NCBI GenBank assembly: GCA_030159075.1 | Contig: BROG01000108.1 | Span: forward strand, 1,279,501 to 1,343,500 | Direction of reading: 5' to 3' | Source: Atrina japonica | Lineage: Eukaryota; Mollusca; Bivalvia; Pterioida; Pinnidae | DNA length: 64,000 nucleotides | Part shown: positions 1-10,568 of the stretch, one piece after another | How positions within the stretch are numbered: position 1 is the first letter of the stretch | How the letters are laid out: each line of letters starts with the position of its first letter | Made by a program: the position numbers and the translations under genes | Notes under the pieces: generated by a model | Databases searched by the model: none | Told to the model about the DNA's origin: nothing | What the model saw: the letters and a program-made list of their open reading frames with translations, nothing else

Positions 1-544
1 TCCAAGACATCGTTGATATGTAGCTACATGCATATTTCTTTTCAAATCCAGTTGAACGGTCTGACGCTTCAGTCGAAATTTATTACTTTTGCATCAAGAT
101 CCCATAACTCTAGCAATATTGACCAATGTTGACCATTATCGAACCCATTCGACACCACATGGCTATTAAGCAACAAACAACGACTGACGACACCGACACA
201 AAACGACGAACAAAGTGATCCAGTTTCACACACTACACAATAAACTATAGCATCCATGTTGAAAATGTCGAATTCCGGACTTTTTACTTATTTGTATTGT
301 TTTTTCAAGAAAGTGCGTTTTTCATCAAGTAAAACGAAATATTAAAACATGGATTTAAGTCAACATGAAAGTTGACTTTACTCCTTGCAATTGGTGAAAG
401 AGATTTTTTTATTAAATTTTGAAATGTTTGGACTACTTAAATTAGTTTCAGCTTTAGATTACAAGAGCTAAATACGTGAACACTGAACATATCTCCAATG
501 AAATCACAAATAGCTTGAAACACGTTGACTAGTCTTGCGTGCCA
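1..544. other. No gene recognised
   Basis: AT-rich sequence with only short open frames. None has a recognisable motif and no repeat family was identified. Confidence 0.5.
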
Positions 545-735
545 CGACTACTCCGAATCCGAATTATCGGTTAAGTCTCGACCGAGAGACGTGTGACTCT
601 CGCCTGGTGTGACCAGCACTGAGCATGGGAAAATTAGTTTTTGTATCAAATGATACCGGGAATCGAAACTGGGTTCTTCCGCTTGTGAGTCGAACGCTCT
701 CACACACCACCATCGTAAGCGATACCAATTGATAA
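545..735 (-). mobile_element. tRNA-like SINE head (possible)
   Basis: Read on the minus strand, about 600-735 resembles a tRNA-derived promoter. It has a GTTTCGATTCCCG stretch like a B box, preceded by a GATGGTGGTGTGTGAGAG stretch in the A-box position. The body beyond it (545-600) is unrelated to the commonest SINE here. It abuts the PLE module that starts near 764. The match is by eye and the A box is poor. Confidence 0.4.
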
Positions 736-763
736 GATATGAACACAATGAAAAAATATAAAA

Positions 764-1110
764 AATCTCAGATATTAAAGTATAAATCAATAGAATGTCC
801 AGGACATAGACACAAATCCGGTAAAAATGGACATACACGGACCTCTGGAAACCAAGAGGTAATATCAGGTGCCATGGAGGAGTAAGCATCCCCTGTCGAC
901 CGGTCACACTCGCCGTGAGTCCACAGTCACGTCCAATGAAATACGTGAGGAGTGAATCCTCGTCACAATTGGTTCAGACGTCTCAACAACCGCCAACGAA
1001 AAGGCAACTCAACATTTCACTAAATGAACAAATCGTTTTCTACATGAAAAATAGTGTGGTGGTTAAACGAGATTCTTTTGTGAAAATTATAGATTATCTA
1101 CCATGAATCG
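764..1110 (-). mobile_element. Penelope-like element 3' end (module plus decayed RT tail)
   Basis: The minus strand carries the recurrent ~140 bp module: GACCGGTCGACAGG, a GGCACCTGAT stretch, CCAGAGGTCCGTGT, then CTGGACATTCTATTGATTTA. Upstream of it (910-1030) the sequence aligns with the stretch next to the module at 37545-37660, which follows a reverse-transcriptase tail there. This is therefore read as the 3' end of a PLE copy. No intact reading frame remains. Confidence 0.6.
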
Positions 1111-1232
1111 GCCATATTCTGACGTCCGTTGGCTTTTCAACATATAAACAGAAATCAGACAAATGCTTTAATACACATTATGTCGGCAGTCATTTTCAAA
1201 AATAAAGATAAAAAATAAACAAATATACAAGG

Positions 1233-1236
<4 letters not shown>

Positions 1237-1326
<90 letters not shown>
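1237..1326. repeat. (GA)n microsatellite
   Basis: About 45 uninterrupted GA dinucleotides. Confidence 0.98.
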
Positions 1327-1329
<3 letters not shown>

Positions 1330-3212
1330 GAATTAACTTTTATTCCTGTGACACTAAAATAATTGCTTATTGAATCAATCGCAGTAGCTGGAACTTATGT
1401 TGAATGTTTTAGAACGTTTTATTATACTGTGTCTGCTTGAGATATTCAGGATATAAATTGTTTTTATACTAAACTTCACGTCGGAAATGCATATATTTCC
1501 TGATTACTAGTTTTAACATCCAGCAAAACAATCCTTGATATTGATAAAGGATAATCTGCATGTTGCAGATTGTGAAAGTAAAATATTTGTTAAATAAAGG
1601 GTGTTATCATACAGTTAACATTCAATTAAAGTAGGAGACATTTTTGACAGATCCGGATTCCAGCTGCCGCACATTTTTATAAGGTGCCAATAATTTAATT
1701 CAAAGTGTCACGTTATAGTGAGATTTGTGGTTTTATTTTATCAACAGCTATTAAATCTTCCAGGGATTTTGTGATGATTCAGTTTATGTGTAAACTGTAG
1801 GATATTGAGTTTTGAAGTTTTTTTTATATTTTGCTAAAAATTTCAAGTTTATTTGGAAAAAGACATGAACTTTTATAAAGATAAAGGCACAAAATAAAGA
1901 AAAATTAAAACTTTCATCATCTCTAATCCTTTGACTCGAGCTTTTGAATTGCAAATGACTCCAAGCAAAAAGCTAAAAATAAAATGACCAAAAAAAATAA
2001 TAATAAAATGTAAAATGAAAAACCAAATACGTAAAAATGTGAACTCCGTTAGATATTTCATATACATACCGTTGTATTTTCAGCTCATGAAATAATTTCA
2101 TCAACAGATTCACACATCAAGTCTGGATATCTATCTGCTGCACGCACAAATTTGATTTTATTATGATAACTGTATTTCAGGTTATGCAGCAAATAAAACG
2201 AAGAGTAAAAACGCTGAACGACATACGAAACGGAAGCAGACGGAGCCAGAGCACGAATGATCAAAATACTCAAAAATCCAAGTTTATAGAACCAGTAAAT
2301 AGGAAGATACAGACGACCAATAACTCCTATCAACTGGTTCCTTTACAGGAGGTTCCGGATAGTGAAAAGTAAACGACATGTCGGAAACTGTTGAAACGAC
2401 ATGCCGGAAACTGTTGCAATGAAATAACTATGCAAACTGATTTATCATTGTTTCATGGAGCATTTTCATTTTAAGACGAATTTTGTTCTCTCATTTATAT
2501 CAAACATTATATGTAAACTTTTTCAACAATTTAATACACTGTTCGTAATTTGTGTTACTGAAGGCCGGAAATTTGAATTAAAGTATCTTTAAACTTTAAG
2601 ATAATAGTTGTTGCAAGTGTATATCTGTTTGTTATTTGGTTGTTGACGTTTACGATGTTAATGTATGTGCTGCGTCACGAAATTTTCGACTATTTTGCAA
2701 TAAAATCGTTATATTATGTCCACAGTCACGAAATATCCGCTAATTTTTATTGTTGTATTTCTTAGATATCATTGTATATTAGACTAAAGATTACTTTCCG
2801 GCAGTTTAACTTGTGACGGATATTACATGTTCAATCCAAACACGATAATGGTTATCATTCACATAAAAAACGACCGATTTAAATTGTAGCCATTTTCGCT
2901 CTTAGATGAGAGGACAAATTTAAAATGAAGTTGAAGCAAATAATTTCAAACTAGATATTCAAGGAAGTAACGGCATGTATGAGTGACTTTGATAGTTTAG
3001 CCTCAGGGCAAATTGGTGAAAATTAATTAGCACTGGAGGTAATTCCGGTGTATACAGTAATCAAGCTCAATATAAAAACAAATCATCACAAAAGTTCTGA
3101 GAGTGTTGACATACATGTCTCCCTTACCTATGAAACCATTATTAAGCCAATGTTGAGCAAGTATGACACATTCTACCAAACATAAAAAAATATATATTCA
3201 ATATATAATATA
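1327..3212. other. No gene recognised
   Basis: No coding motif seen. The only local structure noted is a tandem pair of a ~24 bp unit containing CGGAAACTGTTG at about 2369-2417. Confidence 0.5.
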
Positions 3213-3454
3213 CAGTAACACATCCTTATACTGCCAACGTTTGTTTAGCCAAAAATTGGCATTATAAAGGAGTTTGGCGATAGGTTGTGGGAAACCTTAA
3301 ATGAATTTATTTCCACGTTTTTTTAATTTTTTTCGGGAAAAAATTAGAAATAATGGACTTTCATGGCGTCCAAAAATTGTGCCGTTAAGACAGATAGGTA
3401 GGCACATAATCGGAACGGAAATACAACAAGACCATAAATATTGAGGTTTTACTG
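3213..3454. mobile_element. pogo-like MITE
   Basis: The left end reads CAGTAACACATCCTTATACTG. The reverse complement of the right end reads CAGTAAAACCTCAATATTTA. Both are flanked by TA. CAGTNNAACCTC-type termini with a TA target are typical of pogo/Tigger-like DNA transposons. There is no transposase inside, so this is non-autonomous. Confidence 0.5.
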
Positions 3455-3597
3455 TATATCGATATTGGTAAATTATCATTCTTAGCTGATAAATTTGAAT
3501 GTCAGACATAAATAGGATTTCTAAATCGCAGATTTATTAATGTTATACAAAACTCTTCAAGAATTTATTGTCTACATTGTCACAATATTCTTAACTC

Positions 3598-3682
3598 GTT
3601 CACTCCTAAGGACACATTTGGACTGGTCTGTAATGGATTTACAGAAGAGGCCATTTTTTCAGGGGTTGATGAGTTCAACTTC
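3598..3682 (+). repeat. Short interspersed repeat, TTCACTCCTAA family
   Basis: An ~85 bp block starting near TTCACTCCTAAGGACACA and ending near TTCAGGGGTTGATGA. A reverse-strand relative lies at 52965-53050, with partial relatives near 45245-45320 and 54590-54640. The ends are roughly inverted (CACYCCTAA against TCAGGGGTTG), suggesting a very short MITE. Confidence 0.5.
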
Positions 3683-3864
3683 GTATGACAAGTAAACGTT
3701 CCTAATTCACGGAAGCGTACATTGTCCTTGTGTTGGTTATTTTACTGACATATTTTTTGTCAAGAAAAACAAGTTGAATTTCGTCATTTTTATATTTCGG
3801 GTATTTTCTCAAGAATGTATGTAAGTATCAAACACGAGTACAATATACTCTATATATAATTATA

Positions 3865-4214
3865 AACAAATCTAATTATAAACCGATCTCTCTTACGTCA
3901 CACCCGTTTTCTGATTCGTCGCATAGAGGCTCTAACAAAACACACTATGGGGTCACATGTGAATGACCTCTCGTAGGTGGGTCATGTTCGACCAATGAAA
4001 ATGCCACCTACGCTATCTTGAAAATTTATCGAATGGCAAAGACATTTAATTCAATTGATAATAAAAAATTGACAATCACTCGGAGTATCTCCGGTGATTC
4101 GATCCTATCCAAGGTCTCGAAAGGAATTCTCTACTTCCGCATTTTGTATGTTCAGTGTTGTTTATAATGTTTGAAATATCACATCCTTGTAACATTTGAT
4201 AAACTTTCATGATC
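3865..4214 (+). repeat. Dispersed repeat, copy 1 (relative at 24132-24440)
   Basis: Shares with 24132-24440 the blocks AACCGATCT, CTATGGGGTCACATGTGAAT, AATTTATCGAA and TTGTTTATAATGTTTG-like sequence in the same order and orientation. It is non-coding and of unknown class. Confidence 0.55.
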
Positions 4215-5012
4215 GCGTAAGTCACTCAGGTTACCGTTGATCCTCTGTTATATTTCACTCAGATGGCTGTTATTGCCCGTCTGGCCTCTGTTACATTTCA
4301 CTCAGGTGGCTGCTATGGCACGTCGGGCCTCCATTACATTTCACTCAGGTTACTATTTTGGCCCATCGGTCAAATGTTACATTTCAGTCAGGTGGCTGTT
4401 ATTGCCCATCGGGTATATGTTACACTTCACTCAGGTGGCTGTTATGGCCCATCGCACCTCTGTTACGTTTCAGTCAGGTGGCTATTATGACCTGTCAATC
4501 CTCTGTTACATTTCAATCAGGTAGCTGTTATTGCCCATCGGGTATCTGTTACATTTCAGTCAGGTGGCTGTTATTGCCAATCGGGTATATGTTACATTTC
4601 ACTCTGGTGGCTGTTATGGCCCGTCAAGCTTCTGTTACATTTCAGTCAAGTGGCTGTTATGGCGCGTCAAGCTTCTGTTACATTTCAGTCAGGTGTCTGT
4701 TATGGCCTGTCAATCCTCTGTTACATTTCAGTCAGTGGATATCTGTTACATTTCAGTCAAGTGGCTGTTATGGCCTGTCAATCCTCTGTTACATTTCAGT
4801 CAGTGGATATCTGTTACATTTCAGTCAGGTGTATGTTATGGCCTGTCAATCCTCTGTTACATTTCAGTCAGTGGGTATCCGTTACATTTCACTCGGGTGG
4901 CTGTTATGGCCCGTCAAGCATCTGTTATATATCACGCAGATGAACTGTCATGGCCCATCGGGCATCTCACATTTCACTTAGGTTACTGTTTAGACCCGTC
5001 GGACATCTGTTA
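4215..5012 (+). repeat. 43 bp minisatellite, about 18 units
   Basis: Tandem units of about 43 bp centred on TGTTACATTTCAGTCAGG followed by TGGCTGTTATGGCCCGTC. Several units between about 4720 and 4880 are shortened to ~25 bp (ending in AGTGGATA), giving a higher-order pattern. 43 is not a multiple of three and the unit lacks stops in the forward frames, so long overlapping open frames arise without coding meaning. Confidence 0.92.
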
Positions 5013-5401
5013 ATTTCACCCTTGACTCCTTGACCAAAATCTTTTCTAGAAATATAAATGAGCAATATCACTTAAACAAAAGTCAATCCTGAACTTTTTG
5101 TCACGCAAAAATTAAATAATTATAAGATGTGTAAATAAAAAGTAAAAACAAAATGTTGTTTTCTTTGACTTCCCAGAAAGTCACAATTTAGCTAAAATTA
5201 ATACAGAGTGAATTTTTCTTAACGAAGTTTGATTTAACCCTTCAGTCCACTTCTCTGTAACTGTATAACAAACTGTCCTTATAACGAATTGAACAATATC
5301 GTCCTTTGAAATCCGTTTTAGGTGAGTTTTACTGTATTATTAATTGTCGGATTTCATTTAATGCAGTCAGTATTGTTAAGCATCAATGAGTGTAGGTGTG
5401 T
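5013..5401. other. No gene recognised
   Basis: AT-rich with no motif. A CAGTAAAA-like end near 5325-5340 may be the remnant of a pogo-like terminus. Confidence 0.4.
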
Positions 5402-5703
5402 TTGTTTGTTTATTTGTTTATTGTTGTTTAACGTCCCACTCAAGAATCTTTCACTAGGAATCTTTCTCTCATATGGAGACGTCACCAAATGCCGATGAAG
5501 GGCTATAAACTTTGGCCTATGCTCAGCAATTACGGTCATTGAGCAGTGATGGTTCTTTAACGTGCCGACGCCTACTGTGACACGGGACATCGGTTTTTAC
5601 TGTCTCATCCAAAGGACAGGGAATCAACCTGCCGCCGGCTTGACTCGAACTCACGACCTCAAGATCAAGAGTCGAGCGCGCTACCGACTGAGCCAGGTCG
5701 AGT
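5402..5703 (-). mobile_element. tRNA-derived SINE, family A, near full length
   Basis: The minus strand reads 5' to 3' as a tRNA-like head (A box TGGCTCAGTCGG, B box GAGTTCGAGTC), a body with GTAAAAACCGATGTCCC and TTAAAGAACCATCACTGC, and a tail with TGAGTGGGACGTTAAACAAC followed by CAA/AAC repeats. A roughly 13 bp internal duplication of the GAATCTTTC motif lies near 5445-5470. The head is a Pol III-type promoter. Confidence 0.85.
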
Positions 5704-5704
5704 G

Positions 5705-5755
5705 GGGTGTGTGTTTTGCTTATAAATATAACATTTAAAAGCAAAACACACACCC
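5705..5755. repeat. Perfect 17 bp inverted repeat with 17 nt loop
   Basis: GGGTGTGTGTTTTGCTT (5705-5721) is exactly complementary to 5739-5755, with an AT-rich 17 nt spacer. It starts immediately beyond the tRNA end of the SINE. Confidence 0.9.
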
Positions 5756-6287
5756 AAATGCTATGGAATTTGAGGGAATTCTCTGCCAGTACATTTTTTA
5801 ATTTTACGAGAAACAAATTCAATGGGTCCAGCTTCCAGGCAGGTTTATTCTTTCAGATGTAGATGGAATAAGAATTTTAAAAATTACAGTTCTGTAAGAA
5901 TTCCCAAAATATTTGTCCAGAGGTTAAATTTCTCCATCGATACAAAATATGCATACCACTACGCCATAAAAATTATGTTCACAGACGCGTCGAAACTTGA
6001 AAAAAAAAGAGAAAAGAAACGCCAATCGGATAATCGTTAGGTGGTTTGAACTTGACATTGATAACACGGTTACAGCTGGGTTTTTTTTTTTGTTTTTTTT
6101 TTTGGTTTTTTTTTTTTTTGGTTTTTGGGGGTTTTTTTTCCTTGTGATTTATATACTTATACAGGAACCATTTAATGCAAAAACACAATTAAGTATGTTA
6201 TTAGTAGTGTACGTTTTTAAAATTGTTTCAAGGGAGGCAACGCTAAGAATATATAGCCTAACTTATAGCAAAACTGCCAGACATTGT
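5756..6287. other. No gene; T/G-rich low-complexity tract at 6078-6142
   Basis: Contains long T runs separated by GG and GGGGG. Open frames here are phenylalanine-rich artefacts of that tract. Confidence 0.6.
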
Positions 6288-6470
6288 TGTTTGTTTGTTT
6301 GTTGTTTCACATCCCGCCAAGTTATTTTTATTTATATTGAAATGTCATCAGCTATCAGCTTTAGCAGAACTTCTACAAACTTTGGTCTTTGCTATGGACT
6401 GACGCTAATGCAGTGAGGGTTCTTTTGTATGCCATGCCTTCCGTGACACGGGAATTATTTTTTAACTTAT
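6288..6470 (-). mobile_element. SINE family C, diverged 3' part
   Basis: The minus strand has CCCGTGTCACGG, GGCATGGCATACAAAAGAAC and CCTCACTGCATTAG, matching the body of the copy at 22275-22525. The end is TTTGTTTGTTGTTTCACATC. The copy is old and its head is not recognisable. Confidence 0.55.
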
Positions 6471-7590
6471 CATTTGCACATATCAATGCTTAACCCTGCT
6501 ACTCAGAGCTGCTTATTCATATGGACCGATATATAAGCCTACTGTAAGCTGACTCAGTAACAATAACAAGCCGCCAATTGTACAAAAATCTTGAATAATA
6601 AGAATTTATACTTTAGCAAGAATTCAAAGTTATATCTGTAAAAAGAAAATATTGATAATCTAACTAAATGGGGGTAATTTCGGTCACATTTGGATTCAAA
6701 ACAAATAATAAATGACCGGCGTCCAGTGCAGTTAACGATTCTTTGTACTCACCAAAACAGAAATATATCAATTACTACATCAAAATAAATTCGGCACAAC
6801 AGAATTTATGACCCGGTTTGCAGGGTGATACAGAGGTTTATTTACCATAAGCCGTCATATGTTCTATAAATCGGGTCATAAATTTATAGCATAACATAAA
6901 CCTGCCTATGAAATAAAAATAAAAAATAAACTGCAAACGCCACCATTTTATGTCATGGCGCATATCGCTATAACATTTTGCAAATGTCGCTATAGTGTTG
7001 TCCTATTCACATAAGATGGCGAGGCGGAGTAACCTTTTGACTATCATACGGATGATTTTACTCACTTTCCGGTATAAGTATCATATTTCAGAATATAAAA
7101 TTACAATAATTAATACAAAAGTAACGATAATTATAAATCTAAGGCACTATGCAAATATGGCGAACATACAACACATCACAGTTTAGTAAACGGGGGTAAA
7201 TTTGTGTTCAGAGATATATTTCTCGTATTAAAACAGGTTAGAGTCGATTAGACTAAATAGAACATATGCCGTTTATAATAACTCATGTTGCAAAATAACA
7301 TCAAATTCAATTTTAACAAATGCAAATTAATAATTTTTCTGATGTGGCATATTGGAGTTTAACTCGATTCATCATATATGCTTTTTCTGCACGGCATGAT
7401 ATTGGCGAAGTCACGTGATCCATATCAGGCCGCCATGCAAAACGCCATACCACGCATTATATTTCGGAAGTCCTTTCACTGCACCGAAACGGAACATATC
7501 GGTATTTATCAACTTCAGCTTTCATAGAGAAATTCGATCAGTCTTCCATTGACATCAATCGATGAGTTTGTCATGATTGTGCGTTGTTAA
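6471..7590. other. No gene recognised
   Basis: AT-rich, only short frames. No repeat family was identified here. Confidence 0.45.
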
Positions 7591-7938
7591 AGGGGGCATT
7601 GGCTGTGTTTACAAAAAAAATAAATAAATAAAACATTTTGATTTTTTTTCTACATTTACTACTTGTACTTAATGTACAATAAAAAACAAAAAAAGAGCTA
7701 TACACAGGCATAAATATCTAATATTCCTACATATTTTGTGAAAACAAAGCCAGGTCCAGTGTGGAATGCATTTACAAATAGTAAGGTTGAATTAATCAAT
7801 TGCAAGTGAATAATTGCCAAACTGGCCAGTGGGTTTCTCAAACAATTTTCACAAAATATATAGGTTATTGTATATCAATTTAGATAGTAAAAAGAAAAGA
7901 TTTTTTTGTGAATAAAAGAAACACGGAAAAGTACCCCT
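7591..7938. mobile_element. TTAA-flanked MITE, copy 1
   Basis: Bounded by TTAA on both sides (7587-7590 and 7939-7942). The left end AGGGGGCATTGGCTGTGTTT belongs to the same family as 12157-12528 and 36261-36807. There is no transposase. TTAA targets suggest a piggyBac-like origin, but the terminal bases are not classical piggyBac. Confidence 0.6.
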
Positions 7939-8128
7939 TTAAGGTAAATTCTTATATTAAATTGAAATTATAACATAGTAAATTTATATCGCATATCATA
8001 TCAGCCCTCGGGCAATCTCATACCTCGGGCTAAAGCCTTCAGACTTGTATAGAGTCCTCAGACTGATAAGGCATGTGTTATGAATGTGACTACTGCTATT
8101 AATAGAAATTATCATAAATATGAATGTA

Positions 8129-8219
8129 GGATAGTCAAATTCCACCTAGTGGACGAGATTGACGGTATGGGACGAGTCTCGGACTGTTAAACTTGGTCCA
8201 AGGTGGAATTTCACTATCC
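8129..8219. repeat. Inverted repeat with 19 bp arms
   Basis: GGATAGTCAAATTCCACCT (8129-8147) pairs with 8201-8219 with one mismatch across a ~53 nt spacer. It is likely a small foldback element. Confidence 0.7.
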
Positions 8220-8351
8220 CAAACGATTTTTTTTATGAATGACTATTTTCTCACATTATCTAATCTGAAATCCGTTTACTGGTTTACTTATTGCAGACGA
8301 TATGTGTTAACTTTTTTAAAAGCAGCACCGTTCATGGCGTAGTGATACATA

Positions 8352-8432
8352 TATCATGTTCCCACTTTTTTATTTACCAGGGGTTTTACCAAAAAGTGGA
8401 AACATGGCAAATCAAAAAGTGGGAACATGATA
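8352..8432. repeat. Hairpin repeat, 19 bp perfect arms
   Basis: TATCATGTTCCCACTTTTT (8352-8370) is perfectly complementary to 8414-8432. The loop holds TTTACCAGGGGTTTTAC. A related copy in reverse orientation lies at 16184-16258, so this is a mobile hairpin rather than a unique structure. Confidence 0.75.
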
Positions 8433-8542
8433 CGTATAATGTAAGGCAGAAAACGTCTACATTGCTGTCTTACGCTGGACACGCCTATTTAACACCGGGG
8501 ATGATGCGAGGAAACAACATTTATTTTTATCATTATTCATAT

Positions 8543-8579
8543 CAGCGATATATAAAGCTAATAGCTTTATATATCGCTG
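8543..8579. repeat. Near-perfect 37 bp palindrome
   Basis: Arms of 18 bp (CAGCGATATATAAAGCTA and its complement) separated by a single A at 8561. Confidence 0.9.
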
Positions 8580-8920
8580 TTCATATACCATTAGGACTCA
8601 TTACAGTGTACAATACTAGATCGCCTGCTGTTAAATGTAAAAATGGAGATCGCATCAACATTAATGTATAAGTACAGGTCTACCAAGGTAAACTGCCACA
8701 TGTTTACAAACACAACGAGTCTAAATCAAATCATAACAGGGATGACAAGCCACTTGTCGTCACAAAAGTATTAGAGATTCAGTCATGCATCGAGTCCATG
8801 CATGGCAATATGTTTTACCTGTACAACCTATTTTGATATCGTTTTGGTTTTTGACTCTCCCCAGATGTGCCACTTTACCTTGGTACACCTATACATGTAT
8901 CTACATGTTGACTAGGATAC

Positions 8921-9280
8921 GAAGTCACCAAATGTACTCAGTACTCAAAGTCATCTCATAATTTTAAGGTAAAACACGTAAATGGCGTAGGCTACAATTA
9001 AAATAATGATGAAAATACTTGCTCATGTTAAGGACCATTCAAATATCAAACTGTGATGTTTGAGTTATGTACTAAAATTTTGAGTACCGTACTTAGGGCG
9101 CTTGTGTTCATTCAATTTTACAAGAAATAATAAGTGCTAGTGCGACTCAAGATTGTAATGGGAATGATGAATTTTTTTTTCTACTCATATGCTAAAGTTT
9201 TACAAACAACTATAATATAAAGTCAATATTCGTGTAATAGAATAAATGTTAGCTTGAGCAGTGGGTACAGTTGGTGACTC
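8921..9280. mobile_element. GAAGTCACC foldback MITE, diverged copy
   Basis: The left end GAAGTCACCAAATGTACTC and the right end GTACAGTTGGTGACTC are inverted. The interior shares TAATGATGAAAATACTTGCTCATG and GAGTACCGTACT-like blocks with 19177-19549 and 55222-55790. The outer GGGCCC is lost. Confidence 0.55.
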
Positions 9281-9439
9281 CATAACAATAAAAAACATAC
9301 TACAATATAGAAGTTTATCTGGATTGCCATTCCAACACGTGTTATAAAGGTTTTTGACAAGATTTGGAAGATAGTAAAATAGATATAAAAGCGAGTCATT
9401 CATTTGAGACATCGGTTTTAATTATCATAAAAAACGAAA

Positions 9440-10300
9440 TGTTCCAAAAAAAAAGATACCCCCTTGAGCGGTAACTGAACCCTGTGTTAACATCGACAGG
9501 TAACCGAACACGATACTCCCCCTCGTCAGGTAACTGTACATGGTGCTTCCAGTCAACAAGTAAGTGAGCACGATGCTCCCCGGGACGGGTATCTGAAAAC
9601 GATGCCCCCCCCCCTCAACAGGTAACCGAGTGTGCAAGATGTCCTCCTCGACAGGTAACCGAACACGATGACCCAACGACAGGTAACTGAACACGATGTC
9701 CTAGACAGGTAATTGAATACGATGCTCCACCTGGACAGGTAACTGAACATGGTGCGCTCCCCTTGACAGGTAACTGAGCACGATGCCCCCTGGACAGGTA
9801 ATTGAACACAGTGCTCCCCTGGACAGGTAATGTTCTCTCTTTGACAGGTAATTAAACAGGATGCCTCCTAGACAGATAACTGAACACGGTGCTCATCTTG
9901 ACAGGTAACTGAACACAATACGCCCTGGTCATATGACTGAACACGGTGCTCCCATCGACAGGTAACTAAACACCATGCTCCCCCTCCGATCAACAGGTGA
10001 CTGAACACGGTGCTCCCCTTGACACTTGTAATTGAACACGGTGCTTTCCTTGACAGGTAACTGAACACGGTGCCTCCTCCCCTTGAAATGTAACTGAACA
10101 CCATGCCCCCTTGGACAGGTAACTAAACACAATGCCCCCTGGACATGTGACTGAACACGGTGCTCCCCTTTACAGGTATATGAACACCATGCCCCACCCC
10201 TCTCCCCCCTACCTGGACAGGTAACTGAACACATTGCCTCTGGTCATGTGACTGAATACATTCCCCTGAATTGGGCGATTGAACACGGTATTCCCGCGAT
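9440..10300 (+). repeat. ~30 bp minisatellite carrying repeated CAGGTAA
   Basis: About 26 units of roughly 29-35 bp of the type GACAGGTAACTGAACACG then GTGCTCCCC. At least 15 units keep CAGGTAA, which matches the consensus of a 5' splice donor. The C-rich part varies in length. Minus-strand frames reading HRVQLPV-like repeats are by-products. Confidence 0.92.
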
Positions 10301-10568
10301 AGCTATTCAAGTCATATTTTATAGTTCAGATTCTCATAGCACTGGCATCCCGGCAAATATAGCCTGAGAATGTATGCCACAATAGAACGCATCAAAGTTC
10401 TTATTGTTATACAGCAATACATTGAATTACCTTAAAATTTCTGGAAAGAATCTTGTCATTAGATGGAAACCAAAATGTTAAATACAAACGGACCCGCATA
10501 ACAATTTGCATCCCCTTTCATGAATTTTGGGTGGGGTGGGAGGTCCATGTAAAATAACATTACCGAAA

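Noticed and set aside
4358..4981. Open frame of ~207 residues with CYISVRWLL-type repeats
   Set aside because: It is the 43 bp minisatellite read in one frame; the other forward frames are equally open.
8291..8671. Plus-strand frame of 126 residues
   Set aside because: It crosses a mobile hairpin repeat and a 37 bp palindrome and shows no domain.
9425..10234. Several minus-strand frames of 64-101 residues (HRVQLPV-like)
   Set aside because: They are translations of the ~30 bp minisatellite.
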